Source: Thermoguttaceae bacterium
GTDB lineage: Bacteria; Planctomycetota; Planctomycetia; Pirellulales; Thermoguttaceae
Direction of reading: 5' to 3'
Assembly (NCBI GenBank): GCA_017405595.1
Contig: JAFRAC010000017.1
Span: 62,001-126,000 of the forward strand
DNA length: 64,000 nt
A program made the position numbers and the translations under genes. How positions within the stretch are numbered: position 1 is the first letter of the stretch; every line of letters begins with the position of its first letter. Below, in pieces: positions 25,876 to 33,718 of the stretch. Below the pieces are notes generated by a model. That model had not been told where the DNA came from. It saw only the letters and a list, made by a program, of their open reading frames with translations, and made no database searches.

Positions 25876-28248
25876 ATGATGTCTACTGAACCTGTCACCA
25901 AAATTCGAGTCGCGTTCGCGGGAAACCCGAACAGCGGCAAATCAACGGTCTTTAACCACATGACCGGCGCCCGGCAGCATGTCGGTAACTTTCCCGGGGT
26001 CACGGTTGAACGTTACGAGGGGCGCACCACGTCCGGCGGAGTGACGGTCGATATTGTCGACCTTCCCGGCCTTTACAGCATTGATTCGAAAAACGACGAG
26101 GAAAAAGTCGCCGGCGATTATCTCCGCAACGAGGATTACGATGCCATCGTCGATGTTGTCGATGCCTCGGCGCTGGAACGCAACCTCTATCTCACCGAAC
26201 AGCTCAAAGAACTGAATCGGCCGGTCGTGGTCGCTCTGAATATGGTCGATGTGGCGCGCCGGCGCGGGATGGAAATCGATGTCGAAAAACTGAGTCAGGA
26301 ACTCGGTCTTCCCGTGATTGAAACGGTGGCCAGCCGCGGGAAGGGGATCAAGGAAGTTTTGAAAAAAATGACCGAACTCGGCATCGAGGGGCGCCGCAAC
26401 CCGCGTCCCGCGCCGGTTCCCGCCAGTGCCGACCGGGATGTCGAAATACCCGAAGAGTGTTCCGGCGCCTGCCCCGGCTGCTCTCATGGCTGTGTGCGGG
26501 TTGTTGCGCTCGACATGCAGCGGTTCAAGCAGATCAACGAGATCTGCACCCGTGTTGTTCAGCATACCGCCGAGATCGACAAGACTTTTTCGGACAGGGT
26601 CGACGCGATTCTCACGAACCGCTTTCTCGGGATTCCGATCTTCCTTGTCCTGATGTACATCGTTTTTTGGCTGACGTTCACGCTGGGCGCCTATCCGATG
26701 GACTGGATTGAGAGCGGTTTCAACTGGCTCGGCGAGTACTTCTCGGAAAAACTCCCCGAAGGCTCGTTCCTTCAGTCGCTGATCGTCGACGGGGTGATCG
26801 GCGGGGTCGGCGGGGTGATCGTCTTCCTCCCGAACATCGTCATCCTCTTCCTGGCGATCTCCTTTTTGGAAGACTCCGGATATCTTGCCCGCGCGGCGGT
26901 GCTGTGCGACCGCTGGATGTCGAAGCTCGGCCTTCCGGGACGGAGCATTGTTCCCTTCCTCGTCGGTTTCGGCTGCGGTGTTCCGGCAATGATGTCGACC
27001 CGGATGATCCTGAACAAAAAGGAGCGTTTCATCTCTCTCTTTGTGATTCCGTTCTTCAGTTGCGGCGCCCGGCTGCCGATTTACGCTCTTTTGATTCCGG
27101 CGTTTTTCGCACCGAAATGGCAGGCTCCGGTTCTCTGGATGATCTATGTTCTCGGGATTATCGTGGCGATGATTGTCGCGAAGATCATGAGTCTCGTCAT
27201 GAAGCAAAACTCCGAGAGCACCTCGTTCCTTATTGAACTTCCCCCGTATCACCTTCCGACATTCCGCACGGTCGGTCTGAAAACGTGGGAACGTTCGCTC
27301 GGTTACCTCAAGAAAGCGGGTACCGTCATTCTCGCGGCATCGCTGATCCTCTGGTTCCTGACCTCTTACCCCAAAGCGCCTGAGGCTGTTGCCGAAAAGA
27401 TTCAGTCCGGCCGCGCGTCGGTTGAGGCGCTTCTGGAGGATCTTCCCGAAGGGAGCAACGATGAGATTGTCGCCGCCCTGAAGGGGAAAATCAACGCTCT
27501 GCCCGACCTGAGCGATGAGACCAAAGAGGAGCTTGGAAAAGCCCTCGACGATGCCGCCGCCCCGACCGTGAATGTCGATCAGCTGAAAGAGGCGTTCCCG
27601 GGAATTGAGGCGCTGGCGTTATCCGAGGCCGCTGTCACCGAGGCGCTCGACGCGGCCCTTGAAGAGGAGGAAGCCGAAGAGCCTGTTCTTGCCGCTGACA
27701 GCGTCAGGGATATTCTTGCCGATGTCGAAAGCTTGGACGATGAAGTCCGTGAAAAGTTGGAATCTCTGGTAGAAAAAGCCGCGGTCGAGCCGACCCTTGC
27801 GGCCGGGAATCTGGGAGAACAGCTTGGGGTTGTGTTTGATCACGAGGAAAGTCAGGCCGACCTTGGAGCCAGTTTTTCCGGTACGATCGGCCGGGTGCTC
27901 GAACCGATTCTCCGTCCCCTTGGTTTTGACTGGAAAATCGGGACGGCGCTGGTCGGCGCGATCGCGGCGAAAGAGGTCTTTGTGGCGCAAATGGGGATCG
28001 TCTACTCGGTCGGCGAGGAGGATGAGGCCGGTTTGGGTGACATTCTTCAGAAACAGTACACCCCTCTGCAGGCCCTCTGCATGATGGTTTTCTGTCTTCT
28101 TTCGGCCCCCTGCGCCGCGAGTCTGGCGGTGATGGCCAAAGAGACACAGTCCTGGGCCTGGGCCTGGGGGCAGTTCTTTACCCTTGAAGTGGTTGCCTGG
28201 ATTGTGACGTTCATCTTCTATCAGGTCGGGATCCGCTTCTTTGCCTGA
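25876..28248 (+). CDS. feoB: Ferrous iron transport protein B
   Basis: 790 residues. G-protein domain at the N-terminus with G1 GNPNSGKST (16-24), DLPGLYS and NMVD. Membrane part with gate motifs (GFGCGVPAMMSTR, PFFSCGARLPIYALLIPAFF) and the C-terminal FDWKIGTALVGAIAAKEVFVAQMG. FeoB imports Fe2+ across the cytoplasmic membrane. Two oddities: a Cys cluster C195-x3-C199-x2-C202-x3-C206 between the G domain and the membrane domain, and an acidic, helix-prone insertion of about 160 residues (about 500-660) rich in Glu/Asp/Ala in a loop after a membrane helix. Regulation by the adjacent DtxR-type protein is indicated by the upstream palindrome. Confidence 0.94.
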   Translation: MMSTEPVTKIRVAFAGNPNSGKSTVFNHMTGARQHVGNFPGVTVERYEGRTTSGGVTVDIVDLPGLYSIDSKNDEEKVAGDYLRNEDYDAIVDVVDASALERNLYLTEQLKELNRPVVVALNMVDVARRRGMEIDVEKLSQELGLPVIETVASRGKGIKEVLKKMTELGIEGRRNPRPAPVPASADRDVEIPEECSGACPGCSHGCVRVVALDMQRFKQINEICTRVVQHTAEIDKTFSDRVDAILTNRFLGIPIFLVLMYIVFWLTFTLGAYPMDWIESGFNWLGEYFSEKLPEGSFLQSLIVDGVIGGVGGVIVFLPNIVILFLAISFLEDSGYLARAAVLCDRWMSKLGLPGRSIVPFLVGFGCGVPAMMSTRMILNKKERFISLFVIPFFSCGARLPIYALLIPAFFAPKWQAPVLWMIYVLGIIVAMIVAKIMSLVMKQNSESTSFLIELPPYHLPTFRTVGLKTWERSLGYLKKAGTVILAASLILWFLTSYPKAPEAVAEKIQSGRASVEALLEDLPEGSNDEIVAALKGKINALPDLSDETKEELGKALDDAAAPTVNVDQLKEAFPGIEALALSEAAVTEALDAALEEEEAEEPVLAADSVRDILADVESLDDEVREKLESLVEKAAVEPTLAAGNLGEQLGVVFDHEESQADLGASFSGTIGRVLEPILRPLGFDWKIGTALVGAIAAKEVFVAQMGIVYSVGEEDEAGLGDILQKQYTPLQALCMMVFCLLSAPCAASLAVMAKETQSWAWAWGQFFTLEVVAWIVTFIFYQVGIRFFA

Positions 28249-28255
28249 GTTCACT

Positions 28256-28280
28256 GAGGAATCATCCGGTTCCTCTTTTT
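28256..28280 (+). terminator. First terminator after feoB
   Basis: GAGGAA (28256-28261) pairs with TTCCTC (28270-28275) and is followed by TTTTT. Stem is short (6 bp). Confidence 0.6.
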
Positions 28281-28290
28281 GCAGATTTTC

Positions 28291-28319
28291 TTGACCTTGG
28301 CACTTCCTGCCTGTATAAT
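28291..28319 (+). promoter_or_regulatory. Promoter for the SGNH gene
   Basis: TTGACC (28291-28296) and a perfect TATAAT (28314-28319) with a 17-base spacer. The -10 box lies in the loop of the terminator-like hairpin at 28295-28341. Confidence 0.82.
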
Positions 28320-28341
28320 CCGGGGAGTGCCAAGGTTTTTT
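28295..28341 (+). terminator. Terminator-like hairpin containing a promoter
   Basis: CCTTGGCACTTCC (28295-28307) pairs with GGGAGTGCCAAGG (28323-28335, one G-U) and six T residues follow. The loop holds the TATAAT of the next gene. Confidence 0.72.
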
Positions 28342-28355
28342 GTTCGGGGGTGAAA

Positions 28356-29240
28356 ATGAGCGTTTTTCAAAGGTCGGTCTCTGTCGTTTTCCCGTTCCTT
28401 TTACTGGTGGGCGGTTTGACTCTCCTCGGTGCCGAAGAGCTCAATGTGCTGATGATCGGCAACAGCTTTTCTCAGTCCCTTTTCGGCATGCTGGAGCCGG
28501 TCGCCGAGTCGGTTCCCGACTGCCGGATTCATTTGGAAGGAATTGTGATTCCCGGCTGTTCGCTCGAACAGCACTGGAACAACATCCTTGCCGAAGAGGC
28601 GGATCGGGACAGCCGTTTCTTTCCCGATTTCACGTATCGGGAAAAGCTGGAAAGCCGCCCGTGGGATTACGTGACACTTCAGCAGAAGAGCCCGATCAGC
28701 TGGATTGCCGGGAGCTACTGGCCGTGGGCCGGGGATTTGACCGGCTACATCCGCAAATATGCCCCGACCGCCGAACCGGTGATTCAGCAGACATGGTCGT
28801 ACCGGCCCGATGACCGGCGTCTTTCCGAATGGAATATGACCCAATCCGAAATGGACGAGAAGGTCTTTGCCGCGTATCGGCAGGCGGCGGAAAAACTCGG
28901 TCTCCGCGTGATTCCGGTCGGTTTGGCGGTCAAACTGGCGCGCGCCGAACAGCCGGGCGGCTACCAGGCGTTTCACCCCGCCGACTACACCTATCCGGAC
29001 CTGCCCGACATCAACCGCTATTTTACCGGCCAGCTCTTCTGGTCCAAAGACAAGACGCGCATCGAGGGGGACACCTATCATCTGAATCTGCGCGGCCGCT
29101 ACCTTCAGGCGTGCGTTTGGTTTGCCTTCCTCTTCGGGCGTTCCGCCGAAGAGATCACCTATGTTCCGGAAGGGATTACCGGCGAGGATGCCCGCTTCAT
29201 GCGCCGCGTTGCCGACGAGGCGATTCAGCGGTACCGCTGA
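28356..29240 (+). CDS. Secreted SGNH-fold protein (DUF4886-like)
   Basis: 294 residues from ATG 28356, five bases after GGGGG; an in-frame GTG at 28350 overlaps that site. Signal peptide to about Ala26. LNVLMIGNSFSQSLF gives the SGNH block I with Ser37. WDYVTLQQKSPIS and DTYHLNLRGRYLQACVWFAFLFG hold the later Asn/Asp/His blocks. Proteins of this type are predicted extracytoplasmic esterases acting on acetylated glycans; no specific substrate is indicated. Driven by a near-consensus promoter. Confidence 0.78.
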   Translation: MSVFQRSVSVVFPFLLLVGGLTLLGAEELNVLMIGNSFSQSLFGMLEPVAESVPDCRIHLEGIVIPGCSLEQHWNNILAEEADRDSRFFPDFTYREKLESRPWDYVTLQQKSPISWIAGSYWPWAGDLTGYIRKYAPTAEPVIQQTWSYRPDDRRLSEWNMTQSEMDEKVFAAYRQAAEKLGLRVIPVGLAVKLARAEQPGGYQAFHPADYTYPDLPDINRYFTGQLFWSKDKTRIEGDTYHLNLRGRYLQACVWFAFLFGRSAEEITYVPEGITGEDARFMRRVADEAIQRYR

Positions 29241-29261
29241 AAAGAGGCAGGTCTCTCCCCC

Positions 29262-29289
29262 TTGCCGAAACGCCGCATCGGAGTATAAT
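29262..29289 (+). promoter_or_regulatory. Promoter for the 32-residue basic protein
   Basis: TTGCCG (29262-29267) and TATAAT (29284-29289) with a 16-base spacer. It lies in the 118-base gap between the SGNH stop and the small gene, giving a leader of about 60 nt. Confidence 0.7.
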
Positions 29290-29358
29290 GGCTCCGATTT
29301 GTTCTGCGGCATTGGCCGCTGAATTGTTTACCTTCCAGTTATCACAGAGAGTATTACC

Positions 29359-29457
29359 ATGTCGAAGCCCGGAAGAACCCTGAAAAAGGCGAATCACGGT
29401 AAACGCCCCGCGAACGCGAAAGCCCGCAAAGCGAAGCGTCACGCCGTTAAGACCTGA
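29359..29457 (+). CDS. 32-residue basic protein resembling ribosomal protein bL37
   Basis: ATG 29359 to TGA 29455-29457 encodes 32 residues, 13 of them Lys, Arg or His and none acidic. The core KKANHGKRP corresponds to a segment I recall from the 24-residue mycobacterial large-subunit protein bL37 (KANHGKRP), and the opening SKPGRTLKK is similarly basic. A dedicated promoter precedes it and a very strong hairpin follows, which argues for a real, highly expressed monocistronic gene. A ribosomal role is inferred from composition and that motif. No strong ribosome site is visible; GAGAG lies about 8 bases before the ATG. Confidence 0.7.
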   Translation: MSKPGRTLKKANHGKRPANAKARKAKRHAVKT

Positions 29458-29492
29458 TCTTTCGCCCTTCCGCCGTTCTGCGGCGGTAGCTG

Positions 29493-29557
29493 TGTCATAA
29501 AAAAGGAGTGATCGTTTCTTTGTACGCAGAGGAAACGGTGACTCTTTTTTTATGACA
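29493..29557. terminator. Long bidirectional terminator hairpin
   Basis: A 17-bp outer stem (29493-29509 with 29541-29557, one G-U) continues after a small internal loop into an 8-bp inner stem (29513-29520 with 29530-29537). The 3' arm contains T7 paired to A6 on the 5' side, so it can terminate from either direction. Confidence 0.82.
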
Positions 29558-29606
29558 TTCTTCTTTTTCTGTTTCGAGCGAATTGCCCCATTACCCTGAA
29601 AAGCCG

Positions 29607-30113
29607 ATGGTCAAGAAAGAGTTTTTAGTTTCCCCCGAACTGTATAACATCAACGAGCCGATCGCGGGGCTCGGCGAGATTGAAAAGTACAACCCCCAGC
29701 GGTTTGAGATGCAGCAGCTCACGGCGATTGTTTACGACAACGCCGAAGATTTTACCTGCGTCGGCTACAAGGATATGACGGACAGCGAATTCTGGGTCCG
29801 GGGGCATATGCCCGGCAAACCGATTCTGCCGGGGGTGATTATCTGCGAGGCCGCCGCCCAGCTGGCAAGTTATTACTGCGGCAAACACGCGATGGCCGAA
29901 GGGGCGATGATGGGATTTGCCGGATTGGAAGACGTGAAGTTCCGCGGCCTTGTCCGTCCCGGCGACCGGCTCGTTATCCAGGCCAAGATGCTCCGGATGA
30001 GGAAATTCCTGGTCACGGCGCAGTTCATGGCGCTGGTGGGCGAGAATATCGTTGCCGAAGGGGTGGTCAAGGGTTTCCCCCTTTCCGAAAAGCTCCTCAA
30101 TAACGAAAAGTGA
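29607..30113 (+). CDS. 3-hydroxyacyl-ACP dehydratase, FabZ-like
   Basis: 168 residues from ATG 29607; an earlier TTG at 29583 is not supported. Hotdog fold with the catalytic pair H67 and E81 in RGHMPGKPILPGVIICEAAAQLASYY, the FabZ motif with Met replacing the usual Phe after the His. The protein is longer than typical FabZ by a 25-residue N-terminal extension. It dehydrates beta-hydroxyacyl-ACP in fatty acid synthesis. It sits upstream of trmB by 28 bases and shares no other lipid genes nearby. Confidence 0.84.
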   Translation: MVKKEFLVSPELYNINEPIAGLGEIEKYNPQRFEMQQLTAIVYDNAEDFTCVGYKDMTDSEFWVRGHMPGKPILPGVIICEAAAQLASYYCGKHAMAEGAMMGFAGLEDVKFRGLVRPGDRLVIQAKMLRMRKFLVTAQFMALVGENIVAEGVVKGFPLSEKLLNNEK

Positions 30114-30141
30114 TTCCCGCGAAACAGTCTGATACGCATTC

Positions 30142-30906
30142 ATGGGCCGCCGCAGTTTTGCCAAAATTATCGGAAATCGGGATCTCTCGGGCCGGATCAA
30201 AAAAGGGGATGAAATCCCCCGGCCGTGGAACCCCCTCGCCCTTTTTGGCCGGGAAGCGCCGATCGAGCTGGAAATCGGCTGCGGAAAAGGGATGTTTCTC
30301 GCCTCTGCGGCGGCGGCCGAGCCTTCCCGCGACTTTATCGGAGTCGAAGTCGCCTACCGGTACGCGCTGATGGCCGCGGCCGGACTGGTGAAAGCGAATC
30401 TGACGAACGGGCTGGTTCTTTGCGCCGATGCCGCGCCCCTTCTGGCCGATTGGATCCCCAGCGCCTCTTTGGCGGCCGTACACATCTATTTTCCCGATCC
30501 GTGGTGGAAGAAGTCGCACCGCAAACGGCGTATTGTACGCGCCGATGTGGTCAGACTGATCGAAGACCGTCTGCTTCCGGGGGGGCGGCTCTGGCTCAGA
30601 ACCGATGTGGAAGAGTATTTCCGGGAATCTCTCGGCATTCTGGCGTCCGAGACGCGTCTTCTCGGTCCCGAACCGGATCCGCGTCTTCCCGCAGATCCGA
30701 AGGCGGCCGCCGAAGGGGACCGCTTCCGGTCGGGAGAAAAGGAGAATCTTCCCTATTACGGCGAAAACGGGAATCAGAACCCTCCGGTTCCCCGCGCCGG
30801 CCGCGGCGATTTCCTGACCCACTTTGAACGGCGGACCCGCCTTAACGGACTACCGGTCTGGGGCGCTGTTTTTCAGAAGCGCGCCGAGGGCGAATCAAAA
30901 AAGTAG
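30142..30906 (+). CDS. trmB: tRNA (guanine-N7-)-methyltransferase
   Basis: 254 residues. SAM-binding motif EIGCGKGMFL near residue 43, FIGVEVAYRYA, and the family signature HIYFPDPWWKKSHRKRRI, then LRTDVEEYF and the terminal THFERR substrate region. TrmB makes m7G46 in the variable loop of tRNAs. A bidirectional terminator follows. Confidence 0.93.
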   Translation: MGRRSFAKIIGNRDLSGRIKKGDEIPRPWNPLALFGREAPIELEIGCGKGMFLASAAAAEPSRDFIGVEVAYRYALMAAAGLVKANLTNGLVLCADAAPLLADWIPSASLAAVHIYFPDPWWKKSHRKRRIVRADVVRLIEDRLLPGGRLWLRTDVEEYFRESLGILASETRLLGPEPDPRLPADPKAAAEGDRFRSGEKENLPYYGENGNQNPPVPRAGRGDFLTHFERRTRLNGLPVWGAVFQKRAEGESKK

Positions 30907-30940
30907 CGGTGTTCCGGCCTAAAGCCGTGCGCATTCCATC

Positions 30941-30972
30941 AAAAAAGGGCGCGGAGTTCCGCGCCCTTTTAC
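30941..30972. terminator. Bidirectional terminator between trmB and the 30998-31495 gene
   Basis: GGGCGCGGA (30947-30955) pairs with TCCGCGCCC (30958-30966). Six A residues precede and four T residues follow, so it works for both convergent genes. Confidence 0.88.
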
Positions 30973-30997
30973 TGTTTAGGGAAGGAATTGAACGGGA

Positions 30998-31495
30998 CTA
31001 TTTCCCCGGCTTGGCGGGAACAGAAGTCTCGGGAGCGCTGGCCAGCTGCGAGAGAACCTGTACCAGGGAATTGAGATGAATGATCCGCGGTCCGTATTTG
31101 TCGACAAACTCGGCAAGGGCAAAATCGCCGTCTTGCAGAACGTCGTAGTTGACATCGATTTCATCGGAAAGGGAATCGATAAAGTCGGTCTGGATTTGAC
31201 TGAGCTTTTCCGCGGCATCTTTACAGGCACGCGACAGGCGCGGATTGGACTCTTTCCACTGGGCCAGTTCGGCGGCCCGCTGGCGGCCGGCCGCGCTGAA
31301 CTGCTCGAGAAGCTCCTCTAAAAGCTCGTTCTGCCGGTTTTGGGCGGCGAGGGTGCGGTCTTGGAGCTGAACCGAGCGGCGGGTGAGCGCGACGAGTTCG
31401 GAAAGATCGCCTGTTCGGGGAATGGTGTTAGAAGAATCAACCTGGGCGTTAACCGGTCTGACCGGACTTTTATCGTTGAGAATCCAGCTTGTCAT
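30998..31495 (-). CDS. Small coiled-coil protein of unknown function
   Basis: 165 residues. A central coiled coil (about 28-85: LVALTRRSVQLQDRTLAAQNRQNELLEELLEQFSAAG) is followed by a helical domain with IQTDFIDSLSDEIDVNYDVLQDGDFALAEFVDKYG, and a short Pro/Ser tail. No signal peptide or membrane segment. I do not recognise the family. It is monocistronic with a strong terminator downstream and a leader of possibly 145 nt. Confidence 0.7.
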   Translation of the reverse strand: MTSWILNDKSPVRPVNAQVDSSNTIPRTGDLSELVALTRRSVQLQDRTLAAQNRQNELLEELLEQFSAAGRQRAAELAQWKESNPRLSRACKDAAEKLSQIQTDFIDSLSDEIDVNYDVLQDGDFALAEFVDKYGPRIIHLNSLVQVLSQLASAPETSVPAKPGK

Positions 31496-31830
31496 TGTGC
31501 CTTGCCGAGGGGGAAATGCAAACGCCCCCTTCGCTTTTTAGGTGTACGCGGCTCCCTAGGAGACGCAAAAACAGATGCGCGGCCTGACATTGTTCTTTCA
31601 ACAGTATAAGAGAACGGCACGCGCCACAGCCCCCCTGCCTAAAAAACATTATACCCAAAACGAAGGATTTTACAGTATCTTTTTGGGTAAATTAGGGAGT
31701 TTTTTCAATTTTTCGGGGGGAACCTGAACTCACAGAGTCCGACAAAAACTCCCGGCCTTCCGAACAGGGCAGAAGGCAGGGGAGAGGGGCTCTTGCCGGG
31801 AAAAGAACCCCTCTTTCTTCGCTGCGGGGG
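31496..31830. other. Non-coding region between isomerase and coiled-coil genes
   Basis: No gene seen. A minus-strand TATAAT at 31648-31653 could serve the coiled-coil gene. An imperfect 12-bp hairpin (31783-31794 with 31803-31814, one mismatch) lies just after the isomerase stop on the minus strand but lacks a T run. The stretch 31640-31715 is AT-rich. Confidence 0.55.
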
Positions 31831-33450
31831 CTACTCCTTGCTGTTGCCCAGGATGCTGACCTTAAACCCGAGAGCATGCGCCATAGCGGCTTTGACCGCC
31901 AGAGCGCGGTCGGCCTGGGCTGCGGTGCCGGGATAGCAGACCTGAATATGGTTGGCGTGATGGCGCCCCATGAACTGGTTGCGGCTGATTCCGTACAGAA
32001 CCGCGTTCATGATCGGCCAGGTGGGGGCACACTCGTCGAGGCGGCGTCGGACTTCGGCTTCGGGCAGATCGAGCGCGCGCCCGCGTCCGATGTCGATTCC
32101 CAGTTTCCCCTTTTCGATATAGGTGCGGGACCAGAGAATCTCGCCTTCTTTGCAGACTCCGCCCAGAGTGCCGCCGCCGAAGGGGAAGTACATCGGCGCC
32201 TGACGCCAGCTTTGCGCACCTTTCCAGCCTCCTTTGAAGTGGGCCGGAGGGGCGGCGCCGCTGATCTGGAAGACCCAGACGAATTTGTCGGTCGTCCCGC
32301 TTTTGTCTTCATCTCCCCAGCGGACATCGTGCAGCGTCGTTTCGGGGGGATAACCGAGCTTCGAGAGAACGCGGTTGTCGAGAAGGGCATCGAGTGCGGC
32401 GCATTCATCGACTTCATTGAAGTGGAGATAAGGTTTCCCCTCTTTGATGATGCGGCCGTCGGCGGCCTTGACCGGCGGACGGTCGGCGTTGTTCAGGATC
32501 CCTTCGACCAGATCGCTTGCCGGAAGAATATCTTTGAGCCCCTGCTGATACTGGATTCCGAACAGTTCGGCGCCGAACCGGTCGGCAATCCGCGCGGCGG
32601 CCAGGTACATTTTGCACTGGAGGAGGACCTGGTTTTTGGTCAGTTCCGTTTTTTCGTCTTTTCCCAGATGGAAACGGACGCCCTTGTCGAGAAGCCACTT
32701 GTAGACTTTTTCGGCTTCGGCGTTGGACGTGTTCATCGTTTCGTAGTAGAGGGCGGACTGGTTGAGGCGTTCTTTGTAGATGCCGAGCGGGAAGAGGAGC
32801 TCGTCGGGAACCAGCGCGTTATACATCCCCATGCACCCCTCGTCGAAGATGCCCATGATCACCTTTTCCCTGACCATGTCGGCGGCGAGTTTTTCGCCGA
32901 TCGCCAGCTCGTTCTTTTTGAGCGAGGCCGGGTCGAAGGCGTGGACGTGCGAGGTGTCCTGCTTGATCTCTTTGCCGGTTTCGAGCCATTTTTTCAGGCG
33001 GGTCAGGAACCAGTCGTCGGTGAAATCGACGCTCCAAAGGGTCGAGAATTTGCGTCCGGCCTTCGTCAGGCAGGCGTTGATATTGAGCATTCCGACCAGA
33101 CCGGGCCAGGTGCCCGACCAGTTGGCGATATTCAGGACCGGTCCGCGGTGGGTTAAAAGCCCCGGATAGATGTGGTGCGAATATTCCCAGACCGATTCGG
33201 CGATGATGATCGGCGCGTCGGGATCGAGCCGCGAGAAGATTTCGATCCCCTCTTTTTGGGAACTGATAAAACCGTGTTTCTCATCGGGTTTGTAGGGATG
33301 GGCGCGGACGATTTGATACCCCATCTTGCTGACCGCCTTTTTCAGCGCCTCTTCCATCTTTGCCTGTTCGGCCCAGCAGGTTTGGTTTGTCGGAAGACGC
33401 AGGTCGCCGCTTGCCGCCAGATAGACTTTTTTAGCTCCCAGTTTTGCCAT
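31831..33450 (-). CDS. L-fucose isomerase-like protein
   Basis: 539 residues, slightly shorter than E. coli FucI (591). The conserved MGIFDEGCMGMYNALVPDELL and a Mn-ligand-bearing C-terminal HHANHIQVCYPG region resemble the fucose/arabinose isomerase fold; LLTHRGPVLNIANWSGTWPGLVGML matches the N-terminal domain. FucI-type enzymes interconvert aldoses and ketoses such as L-fucose and L-fuculose. No kinase, aldolase or sugar transporter neighbours it, so the substrate stays open. Confidence 0.78.
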   Translation of the reverse strand: MAKLGAKKVYLAASGDLRLPTNQTCWAEQAKMEEALKKAVSKMGYQIVRAHPYKPDEKHGFISSQKEGIEIFSRLDPDAPIIIAESVWEYSHHIYPGLLTHRGPVLNIANWSGTWPGLVGMLNINACLTKAGRKFSTLWSVDFTDDWFLTRLKKWLETGKEIKQDTSHVHAFDPASLKKNELAIGEKLAADMVREKVIMGIFDEGCMGMYNALVPDELLFPLGIYKERLNQSALYYETMNTSNAEAEKVYKWLLDKGVRFHLGKDEKTELTKNQVLLQCKMYLAAARIADRFGAELFGIQYQQGLKDILPASDLVEGILNNADRPPVKAADGRIIKEGKPYLHFNEVDECAALDALLDNRVLSKLGYPPETTLHDVRWGDEDKSGTTDKFVWVFQISGAAPPAHFKGGWKGAQSWRQAPMYFPFGGGTLGGVCKEGEILWSRTYIEKGKLGIDIGRGRALDLPEAEVRRRLDECAPTWPIMNAVLYGISRNQFMGRHHANHIQVCYPGTAAQADRALAVKAAMAHALGFKVSILGNSKE

Positions 33451-33718
33451 CAGAGTGAATCTCCTTCTTCTCTTTCATTTCTGTAGTACAGAGTGACATG
33501 AAATCGGTGAAAATGAATCGGGTTGAAACCGGCCAAGGATGTATAGCAGCACCGGAAAATCCGGGGCGCGGCCGGGCCTTTCCCGACGTGCGGGAAGACG
33601 GTTTCAACTGTGATTATTATCAAAACTCCGGGAAGAAAAGCAAGAGCGCCGCGGAACTTTTTTGAGGAAAAAGAAACCGGGTCCGGGACCGGTCTAGCGC
33701 GGCGGGCCGGCGAACCTT

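Noticed and set aside
31692..31877. Small minus-strand frame of 61 residues
   Set aside because: Ser/Arg-rich, overlaps the isomerase end, has no ribosome site and contains the imperfect hairpin.
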